Shown here one piece after another: positions 1 through 4,941 of a DNA stretch of 7,671 nt. The DNA lies in assembly GCA_905235165.1 (NCBI GenBank), contig CAJOKK010000069.1, positions 1-7,671 of the forward strand, read 5' to 3'. Origin of the DNA: an uncultured Atopobiaceae bacterium (GTDB lineage: Bacteria; Actinomycetota; Coriobacteriia; Coriobacteriales; Atopobiaceae). The notes beneath the pieces are model-generated. The model ran no database searches. It was given only the letters and a program-made list of their open reading frames with translations, and was not told the origin of the DNA. The stretch's first letter is position 1; each line of letters opens with the position of its first letter. Position numbers and translations under genes: made by a program.

Positions 1-310
1 GGGAGATTCGCTCCCCTTCGTTCGACATCACTATAAAGCCGGCGCTCTCCAGCTTCTCCGCCGCCTTCCCCAAGCTCGCACCCGTGGGGAACTCAACCAG
101 CACATCAACGATATCCTTTGCCCAGATGCCCTCCACGGCGGTACTGCCTATGTGGCTCATCCTCTCAACCGGAAAGCCGGACAAGAGCTCGACAAGGTCG
201 GCCTCGATCTCTGCGTACTGCCGGCCCCACCCATCGTCATGCTCCACGAGGAAGATGGGAAAGAGCTCCCAAAGCTCTTCCAGCGTCATGTCCGAAAGAT
301 CTTTTCCCAT
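1..310 (-). CDS. GrpB family (UPF0157) protein, 3' end cut by window edge
   Basis: The first 103 codons of a minus-strand gene are visible; it runs off the left edge without a stop. The ATG at 310 is preceded by a purine-rich Shine-Dalgarno (GGGGGAGAGGC), which fixes the start. The translation begins MGKDLSDMTLEELWELFPIF. The diagnostic block is residues 53-72, with HIGSTAV followed by AKDIVDVLV. This matches the GrpB/UPF0157 consensus (GSTAVPGL.AKPIIDI), which belongs to the nucleotidyltransferase fold. Family members are about 170-180 residues, so roughly 60% is present. Two consensus prolines are replaced (GSTAVEG for GSTAVPG, AKD for AKP), so catalytic activity may differ. The precise reaction of the family is poorly established. 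It lies 37 bp downstream of the YdeI-like gene on the same strand and is probably the last visible member of the MFS-led operon. Confidence 0.82.
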   Translation of the reverse strand, partial: MGKDLSDMTLEELWELFPIFLVEHDDGWGRQYAEIEADLVELLSGFPVERMSHIGSTAVEGIWAKDIVDVLVEFPTGASLGKAAEKLESAGFIVMSNEGERIS

Positions 311-347
311 GCCTCTCCCCCGCCCCTCTTCTCGCAGGCAAGCTCCG

Positions 348-932
348 TCAGTAGTCGAGAAGACGGCCGTAATCGTTCCACTCGCCAAACATCTCGCCCT
401 TCTTGGTATGGGCGATCAGGTTTGCCAGGGCACGCTCATAGGCCTGCTGGTCCTTCTTGTAGAAGGCCACGTTGTAGGCACGAATACGCTGGTAGAGAGG
501 CGGAAACTTCTTGAAGGCGCTCCAGCAGCGAGCATCCTTGAGCGCGCGCTCCACGCCTGGGTCGATGCGGAAACTGCGCGGGCCCATAGCCGGCAGCGCG
601 GCTCGCCCGGCGTCCGTCATGAGGCCAAGCTTCTCCAGCCTGCGCACCCGCTCCTTGTTCAGCTCCGTCCAGGGGCTGCGTGGCTTGCGAGGAGAAAAGC
701 GCTGCAGGGTCTGGCCGTCGACGTTCTTGAACGTAGCGTCAATCCAACCAAAGCAGAGTGCTTCCTCCACGGCGTCCAGATAGCAGAGCACGCCCGCATC
801 GGCCTCATCCGGCCTTCCGCGCTTCACGGCCACCCAGCACTCCTGCTCGCTCGCGTGATGCGTCTCGAGCCAAGAGCGAAAGGCCTGCCGATCAGTGACG
901 TCAGAAAGTATGTTCACGAGTTCCATAGCCAT
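348..932 (-). CDS. YdeI/OmpD-associated (OmdA-type) family protein
   Basis: A protein of 194 residues when started at the ATG at 932. Recognisable family blocks are the N-terminal helix with SWLETHHASEQECWVAV, the core VEEALCFGWIDATF (residues 55-68) and the basic RFSPRKPRSPWTELNKERV (about 78-96). Together these are typical of the 'YdeI/OmpD-associated' proteins sometimes labelled bacteriocin-protection proteins. The C-terminal part (SAFKKFPPLYQRIRAYNVAF and a Lys-rich stretch) also fits. The molecular function is not established; the family is cytosolic with no signal peptide, and none is seen here. The open frame extends 6 codons upstream to a TTG at 950, but ATG at 932 or at 926 is more likely. 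None has a clear Shine-Dalgarno. The start is 21 bp past the MFS stop codon, so translation may be coupled to that gene. Confidence 0.8.
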   Translation of the reverse strand: MAMELVNILSDVTDRQAFRSWLETHHASEQECWVAVKRGRPDEADAGVLCYLDAVEEALCFGWIDATFKNVDGQTLQRFSPRKPRSPWTELNKERVRRLEKLGLMTDAGRAALPAMGPRSFRIDPGVERALKDARCWSAFKKFPPLYQRIRAYNVAFYKKDQQAYERALANLIAHTKKGEMFGEWNDYGRLLDY

Positions 933-953
933 GCGAACACTATACGGCAACAG

Positions 954-2174
954 CTACGCCGCGCCCTGCTCGTGAGCGTTCACATACAGCACCACAACAA
1001 GCACCAGCGCCAGCATCGCCAAATACATGAGGAGCGTTGCGGCATAGCCACCGGTAAAGTCGTACATGAAGCCCACCACGGTGGCAAAGACAGCGTTTGA
1101 GATATTGCCCACCAAGCTGAGGGTGGGATAAGTTTTACCGTAGTTTGCCAGGCCAAAGGCATCGCGCGTCTGCATGGAGATGCCCACCGTTCCCATCGCA
1201 TAGCAAAGGCCAAAGAGCCCGCCCGCAACAATCAGGGGGCCGGGCACCCGCAGGAGCAGCATTATGACAACGGACACGGCGCACAAGGCGGTATACAGCA
1301 AGAGCGATCGCTTAGTTCCCCAGCGGTCGATCAGGGCGCCCAAGACGATCTTGCCCGCGCTGTTTGAAATCATGGACACCGAGAGCATGCTGGCTCCCAC
1401 CGTGGCACCCAGGGCGTAGGTCTCGGCTATGCCCGGGAAGTGCTGCGGCAGGGCCGTGAGGGCGGAGACGCACAGGGCGTAAACGAAGAGGGCCGCAAAG
1501 ACGAGCCTGTTTATGGGCAGGGCGGGCGCATTGGCCTCAGCTACCTGGGTGTCTTGGGCAGCAGAATCCTCATCGACACCAAGCGGCAGATAGCCCTTAA
1601 CGCGCGGGTCAAGCGAGGGCGTGAAGACAATGGCGGGCAGGTTGAGCACCAGCGTGAGGGCCGCGACCGTCAAAAAGCCCGCGCGCCAGCCACTTGAGCC
1701 GATGATCCCGTTCACGACAGGCGAGAAGGCCGCGCCGGCAAGGCCGCTGCAGCTCATGGCAATGCTGGTTGCCAAGGCCACGTTGCTGACAAACCACTGA
1801 TTGATGACCGTGGTAACCAGCACGAAGGCAATCAAGCCTGCCGAAAGGCCGCGAAGCACGCAGAGCAGGTACATGGGCATGAGAGAGCTGCAGAGCGTGA
1901 GCGCCGCCGTCGACGCGGAAAGCACGGCCGTGCCCCCGATTATCACGGCCCTCAGGTTCTTCTCCGAAAGAATGCGCGGCAAGACGATGCCGCCTATCGC
2001 CAGGCAAATGTTGCAGATGGTGGGCATGAGGCTCACCTGGCCGCGCAAAACGCCAAACTCCTCCATGAGCGGCGTAAAGAAGAGGCCAGACACATTCGTG
2101 ACCAAGCCAACGCTCGAGGACATCAGTCCGCACATTCCCAACAGCACCAGCAAATGCCTACCAGAGATCTTCAC
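954..2174 (-). CDS. MFS transporter, OFA/MCT-like, 12 TM
   Basis: A 406-residue major facilitator superfamily permease in the cytoplasmic membrane. Hydrophobicity gives about 12 membrane segments in two six-helix halves. They are separated by a hydrophilic loop at about 187-222 that is rich in Asp, Glu, Ala and Gln. The second-half motif A is clear (GALIDRWGTKR, residues 279-289); the first-half copy is degenerate (PRILSEKNLR). VLRGLSAG (106-113) resembles motif B with its conserved Arg. The general look (FFTPLMEEFGVLRGQVSLMPT near the N-terminus) resembles oxalate/formate antiporter and monocarboxylate-type MFS members, so a small organic acid or metabolite is a reasonable guess; the substrate is unknown. 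The start is GTG at 2174, supported by GGAGAGGGGA about 7 bases upstream. It is the first gene of a minus-strand operon and is divergent from the esterase. Confidence 0.9.
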   Translation of the reverse strand: MKISGRHLLVLLGMCGLMSSSVGLVTNVSGLFFTPLMEEFGVLRGQVSLMPTICNICLAIGGIVLPRILSEKNLRAVIIGGTAVLSASTAALTLCSSLMPMYLLCVLRGLSAGLIAFVLVTTVINQWFVSNVALATSIAMSCSGLAGAAFSPVVNGIIGSSGWRAGFLTVAALTLVLNLPAIVFTPSLDPRVKGYLPLGVDEDSAAQDTQVAEANAPALPINRLVFAALFVYALCVSALTALPQHFPGIAETYALGATVGASMLSVSMISNSAGKIVLGALIDRWGTKRSLLLYTALCAVSVVIMLLLRVPGPLIVAGGLFGLCYAMGTVGISMQTRDAFGLANYGKTYPTLSLVGNISNAVFATVVGFMYDFTGGYAATLLMYLAMLALVLVVVLYVNAHEQGAA

Positions 2175-2214
2175 CTGGCTTCCCCTCTCCGCAAGCGAAA
2201 GTGTTACCCAGTAT

Positions 2215-2226
2215 GAGACATTTCTC
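2215..2226. promoter_or_regulatory. Short dyad in the divergent MFS/esterase intergenic region
   Basis: GAGACATTTCTC is an inverted repeat with 4-bp arms (GAGA/TCTC) around an internal CATT. It lies about 40 bp upstream of the MFS start, in the AT-richest part of this intergenic region. It could be an operator for the minus-strand operon. I find no convincing -35/-10 pair for either gene in 2175-2337, so this is a weak call. Confidence 0.25.
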
Positions 2227-2267
2227 TGGCAAGATAAGAATGTAAACGATTAGCGGAAACCCGCACC

Positions 2268-2278
2268 GGGCTAAACGG
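2268..2278. repeat. GGGCTAAACGG motif, copy 1
   Basis: The first copy of the 11-mer, in the divergent MFS/esterase region, with CCGCACC immediately before it and AACGAT at 2245-2250. The second copy is at 4788-4798. It may be a shared regulatory site or an intergenic repeat remnant. Confidence 0.5.
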
Positions 2279-2294
2279 CTACAGTAAGACACAA

Positions 2295-2312
2295 CGCGCC
2301 AGTTGAGGCGCG
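2295..2312 (+). promoter_or_regulatory. Hairpin/dyad in the esterase leader
   Basis: CGCGCC and GGCGCG form a perfect 6-bp inverted repeat with a 6-base loop. It ends 13 bp upstream of the esterase Shine-Dalgarno (AAGGAGG at 2325-2331). It could be a protein-binding dyad or a small leader hairpin; there is no U-run, so a terminator is unlikely. Confidence 0.35.
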
Positions 2313-2337
2313 CAACGGGCGGCGAAGGAGGCGAGGC

Positions 2338-3012
2338 ATGGGCTACATCGACATACAGGGCAGGCGGGTGCTTACGGGGACGCAGCGCCCCGCGCAGTCA
2401 GTAATCTACCTGATCGACTCGCCCGAGCATCCGCTTGGCGTCGAGTTGCCGACGGAGCTTGCCTCAACCGTGGTGCTGCTTCCGGTTGCCGCATGGGCAG
2501 ACGCCCTCACGCCTTGGCCGGCCGACGCGCTCTTTCATGAGGACAAGGACTTTGGCGGGCGTGCAAGTGACACGCTTGACGAGCTGCTGAACTGCGTCAT
2601 TCCTCGCGTGGAAGAAGAGCTCGCGGCAGCGAGCGGCACTCGCCCCACGCGACGTGCCATCTGCGGCTACTCCCTTGGCGGGCTCTTCTCGCTCTACGCC
2701 TTCACCCACAGCGACGCCTTTGACGCCTGCGGCTGTCTATCCGGCTCGGTGTGGTACGAGGGTTGGGTCGACCATCTGCGCGCGCTCGACCTGGACCTGT
2801 CCGGACGCTTTGCCTACTTTTCGCTCGGCACCAAGGAGAAGCACGGCGGCCAGCCCATCATGCGCTCAGTGCAGAAACGCATGACCGAGTGCGTGGAGCT
2901 CCTTCGCGAGCGCGGTTGCAACGTTGACTTTGTACTTGGGCCCGGCACCCACTTAGAGCGCATCCCCGAACGTGTCAGCGCGGGGCTCACAGCTCTCGAC
3001 GCGGTGCTGTAA
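2338..3012 (+). CDS. Alpha/beta hydrolase, esterase D / IroE-like
   Basis: A 224-residue serine hydrolase. The nucleophile elbow is G-Y-S-L-G-G at residues 110-115, making Ser112 the probable nucleophile. The likely catalytic His is His205 in GPGTHLERIP. The acidic member may be Glu167 in LGTKEKHGG, the usual position in esterase-D/Fes/IroE-type proteins, which keep a GxxE-like turn after this strand. There is no signal peptide, so the enzyme is cytosolic. Family members hydrolyse acyl esters, some of them siderophore trilactones, but no siderophore genes are nearby and the substrate is unknown. The start ATG at 2338 has a near-perfect AAGGAGG at 2325-2331. It is transcribed divergently from the MFS operon and is followed by a hairpin at 3056-3078, so it is probably monocistronic. 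Confidence 0.8.
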   Translation: MGYIDIQGRRVLTGTQRPAQSVIYLIDSPEHPLGVELPTELASTVVLLPVAAWADALTPWPADALFHEDKDFGGRASDTLDELLNCVIPRVEEELAAASGTRPTRRAICGYSLGGLFSLYAFTHSDAFDACGCLSGSVWYEGWVDHLRALDLDLSGRFAYFSLGTKEKHGGQPIMRSVQKRMTECVELLRERGCNVDFVLGPGTHLERIPERVSAGLTALDAVL

Positions 3013-3055
3013 GCGCCTCAGATGCCGCCAGCGTTCTTCGTGAGAAAAACTGGTG

Positions 3056-3080
3056 ACCCCGGTGAAGGTCCTCGGGGTTT
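3056..3080 (+). terminator. Candidate terminator after the esterase gene
   Basis: ACCCCG (3056-3061) pairs with CGGGGT (3073-3078), giving a 6-bp GC-rich stem with an 11-base loop, followed by only TTT. It lies 44 bp after the esterase stop. The stem is preceded by AAAAAC (3045-3050). The short U-tract makes it a weak intrinsic terminator; it could instead be a leader element of the next gene. Confidence 0.45.
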
Positions 3081-3116
3081 CAACGTAAATTGTTTCAAGC
3101 TACCTTAAGCTTCACG

Positions 3117-3149
3117 CCTTACGATGTTCTTGTCCACGTCGTAAGGGGG
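3117..3149 (+). promoter_or_regulatory. RBS-sequestering hairpin upstream of the lipoprotein gene
   Basis: 3117-3127 pairs with 3136-3146 over 11 bp (10 Watson-Crick and one T.G wobble) around an 8-base loop (TCTTGTCC). The outer 8 bp, CCTTACGA with TCGTAAGG, are perfect. The right arm covers AAGG of the Shine-Dalgarno AAGGGGG (3143-3149), which lies 7 bases before the ATG at 3157. The fold would hide part of the ribosome binding site in the mRNA. The following GGGTTTT also makes a premature-terminator reading possible. Confidence 0.6.
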
Positions 3150-3156
3150 TTTTGCT

Positions 3157-4620
3157 ATGAAAACACATGCTAGGCTCACGCTGCCTTTGGCTCTCGCCAT
3201 TGCCTTGGCCGGATGCGCAGGCAACAATGCCACCGAGACGCAGGTTGATCCCGCCACAAGCGCTTCCTCGTCCAGCGTGGCAACAAGTGCCCAGATAGCC
3301 AACGAGGCCAGCAGCACCGAGAAGGCCGCCGACGAGAAGAAGCCCTTCTCCCTCACGCGCGACGACCTTACCATCAAGCAGACCGTCAGCGACGACGCCG
3401 ACGACAGTCATGCCATCATTGCCGACGGCACGACGGATTCCTACGCTGATCTAGAAGTCACCAAGACCGGCGCATCCGATGGCGACGAGGCCGACTTCTA
3501 CGGCACCAACGCCGCGGTCTTCGCCACGAACGGCGCCACGCTCGACCTTTCGGGCGTCTACGTCAACACGGCAGGAAAGCACGCCAACGCCGTCTTCAGC
3601 TATGGCGAGGGAACCACGCTCAACATCGCCAATTCCGTGATCGAGACGAGCGACAACTGCTCCGGCGGCATCATGGTCACCGGCGGCGGCACGCTCAACG
3701 CGACCGACCTCGCCGTCCACACCACGGGTAACTCCTCGGCCGCCATTCGCTCGGACCGTGGCGGCGGCACGCAAAAGGTAAGCGGAGGCAGCTACGTCAC
3801 CGACGGCACCGGCTCGCCTGTCATCTACTCGACCGCTGACGTCTACGTGAGCGACGCGACGCTTGAGTCGACCTCCTCGCAGGGAGTCGTGGTCGAAGGC
3901 AAGAACTCCGTCTCGCTCAAAGACGTCGACCTCACCGCCAGCAATACCAGCAAGAACAGCGACAAGTCCGACTGGTACCAGGCCGTCATGATCTATCAGT
4001 CGATGTCGGGAGATGCTGCCGAGGGTGAGGCTTCCTTCACTATGGACGGCGGCACGCTTACCAACAAGAACGGTGACATCTTCTTCGTCAACAACACCGT
4101 TGCCAGCATCAACCTCACGGGAGCCAGCATCACGAACGAGGACAGCTCGGGCGTCTTCCTGCGCGAAGCCGCTGCCGGCTGGGGCAGCGAAGGCTCCAAC
4201 GGCGGACACGTCACGCTCAACGCCAGCAAGCAGCAGATCGACGGCGATATCCTGGTCGACAGCGTCTCCGAGCTCAACTGCTACTTGAAGGACGGATCGA
4301 CCCTGACCGGTGCCGTGAACGCAGCCAACGAGGGCTCCGTCTACGTCGAGCTATCGGGCGGTTCTACCTGGAAGCTCACGGCCGACTCCTATGTGAGCGG
4401 CCTGACCTGCGATGCGGGCTCAATCGACCTCAACGGCCACACCCTCTACGTCGACGGCAAGGCCTACACGGAAAACACCAGCAGCAGCGGCTCCGCCATC
4501 GAGTTCACGGTCTCATCCGGCCATGGCATGGGTGAGGCGCCCGACGGCAATGGTGGCCCTGGCGGCCCTGGTGGCCCCGGCAACGGAGAAGAGCCTCCCG
4601 CAAAGCCCGGCGAGAACTAA
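3157..4620 (+). CDS. Secreted lipoprotein with parallel beta-helix body and Gly-Pro tail
   Basis: A 487-residue predicted surface lipoprotein. The N-terminus is MKTHAR, then a hydrophobic stretch ending in the lipobox L-A-G-C, with Cys20 as the acylation site. A low-complexity Ser/Ala/Glu/Lys linker follows (to about residue 65). From about 80 to 450 the protein is made of short repeated strand-turn units rich in Gly, Asn, Asp, Ser and Thr, such as NAVFSYGEGTTLNI, SGGIMVTGGGTLN, SSAAIRSDRGGGTQ and GSPVIYSTADVYV. This is the signature of a right-handed parallel beta-helix; I know this unit pattern from large secreted proteins of gut Firmicutes and Actinobacteria. The tail contains three GGP units (466-474) and ends EEPPAKPGEN, with no LPxTG or C-terminal membrane anchor. 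No pectate-lyase or glycosidase catalytic motif is evident, so adhesion or ligand binding is more likely than catalysis. Flanking genes give no functional hint. Confidence 0.8.
   Translation: MKTHARLTLPLALAIALAGCAGNNATETQVDPATSASSSSVATSAQIANEASSTEKAADEKKPFSLTRDDLTIKQTVSDDADDSHAIIADGTTDSYADLEVTKTGASDGDEADFYGTNAAVFATNGATLDLSGVYVNTAGKHANAVFSYGEGTTLNIANSVIETSDNCSGGIMVTGGGTLNATDLAVHTTGNSSAAIRSDRGGGTQKVSGGSYVTDGTGSPVIYSTADVYVSDATLESTSSQGVVVEGKNSVSLKDVDLTASNTSKNSDKSDWYQAVMIYQSMSGDAAEGEASFTMDGGTLTNKNGDIFFVNNTVASINLTGASITNEDSSGVFLREAAAGWGSEGSNGGHVTLNASKQQIDGDILVDSVSELNCYLKDGSTLTGAVNAANEGSVYVELSGGSTWKLTADSYVSGLTCDAGSIDLNGHTLYVDGKAYTENTSSSGSAIEFTVSSGHGMGEAPDGNGGPGGPGGPGNGEEPPAKPGEN
4552..4578 (+). repeat. 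Three tandem 9-base units coding Gly-Gly-Pro
   Basis: GGTGGCCCT, GGCGGCCCT and GGTGGCCCC follow each other in frame and encode (GGP)x3 at residues 466-474 of the lipoprotein. The units differ at only two third-codon positions, so copy number could change by slippage in steps of three residues without a frameshift. Confidence 0.85.
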
Positions 4621-4677
4621 GGGACAAGCGCACGGGACGCGTTAGCCACCGTGGGCTTCTGACTCACGGGAATGTTA

Positions 4678-4716
4678 CGATGCCCTGCCAAGCTGTTACG
4701 GCTTGGCAGGGCATCG
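4678..4716. terminator. Perfect 16-bp hairpin, likely terminator of the lipoprotein gene
   Basis: 4678-4693 (CGATGCCCTGCCAAGC) is exactly complementary to 4701-4716, with a 7-base loop TGTTACG. It starts 58 bp past the lipoprotein stop. There is no T-run on either strand. It would therefore be a U-less hairpin terminator, an mRNA-stabilising 3' structure or a DNA dyad. The loop heptamer TGTTACG is repeated at 4673-4679, running into the left arm. Confidence 0.55.
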
Positions 4717-4787
4717 GCCGTGCGCCTGCCGGACGCCGTCCCGCTTACCTACCACACCGTTGAGCAGGTCAACGATCACCCCGCGCT

Positions 4788-4798
4788 GGGCTAAACGG
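4788..4798. repeat. GGGCTAAACGG motif, copy 2
   Basis: An identical 11-mer occurs at 2268-2278. Both copies are preceded by CCGC plus three bases, and both have AACGAT a short distance upstream (2245-2250 and 4771-4776). On the minus strand it reads CCGTTTAGCCC. In this copy, GCTAAACGGT (4790-4799) is also a 9-of-10 inverted match to ACCGTTGAGC (4756-4765). Confidence 0.5.
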
Positions 4799-4821
4799 TA
4801 CGCCATAGGCACAGTTCGGAA

Positions 4822-4848
4822 CGCCTGCCGACCTCAGCTCGGCAGGCG
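4822..4848. terminator. 10-bp perfect hairpin
   Basis: CGCCTGCCGA (4822-4831) pairs perfectly with TCGGCAGGCG (4839-4848) around CCTCAGC. It is followed on the plus strand by the pyrimidine-rich CTCCCCTTGCTTCT, so it could terminate plus-strand transcription. The U-tract is poor. A second copy of CGCCTGCCG at 4723-4731 could compete for the right arm. Confidence 0.45.
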
Positions 4849-4869
4849 CTCCCCTTGCTTCTATCACGC

Positions 4870-4916
4870 ATAAAAGACGCGGCGCGCAGGCGGGACATCC
4901 CCTCCTGCGCGCCGCG
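4870..4916 (-). terminator. Intrinsic terminator of the HAD phosphatase gene
   Basis: A perfect 13-bp GC-rich stem: CGCGGCGCGCAGG (4878-4890) with 4904-4916. The inner part can extend by GGG/CCC. Read on the minus strand it begins 25 bp past the HAD stop codon and is followed by TCTTTTAT, a normal U-tract. This is the clearest terminator in the window. Confidence 0.85.
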
Positions 4917-4941
4917 CGCTTGTGCTCTGTGGTGGCCAGGC

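Larger units (their letters stand above)
4621..4941. other. Gene-free convergent intergenic region rich in inverted repeats
   Basis: There is no credible coding frame in these 321 bp between the stop codons of the convergent lipoprotein and HAD genes. At least five inverted repeats occur: 4649-4669 (CCGTGGG/CTCACGG, one wobble), 4678-4716, 4758-4774 (CGTTGA/TCAACG, 5-base loop), 4822-4848 and 4878-4916. Some must be terminators. The middle part (4720-4850) has several mutually exclusive pairings and might be a small structured RNA, although no promoter or named RNA family is recognised. Confidence 0.6.

Noticed and set aside
84..1100. A 338-codon plus-strand open frame at the left end
   Set aside because: It runs antisense through three recognisable minus-strand genes (GrpB-like, YdeI-like, end of MFS). 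It shows no family features and results from GC-rich third codon positions.
3056..3146. Two neighbouring hairpins considered as a riboswitch for the lipoprotein gene
   Set aside because: No conserved riboswitch core known to me is present. The first hairpin is better explained as an esterase terminator and the second as a simple RBS-masking stem.
3451..4209. A 252-codon minus-strand frame inside the lipoprotein gene
   Set aside because: Shadow of the beta-helix coding sequence; composition is Val/Ala/Arg/Gly-rich with no ribosome binding site and no recognisable domain.
4552..4578. GGP repeats considered as a collagen-like domain
   Set aside because: Only three units, and the register is Gly-Gly-Pro in a short tail, far too short for a triple helix.
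4621..4941. Tandem hairpins considered as a CRISPR array or tRNA cluster
   Set aside because: The inverted repeats differ in sequence and spacing, there is no regular repeat-spacer pattern, and no cloverleaf with an acceptor stem and T-loop could be found.
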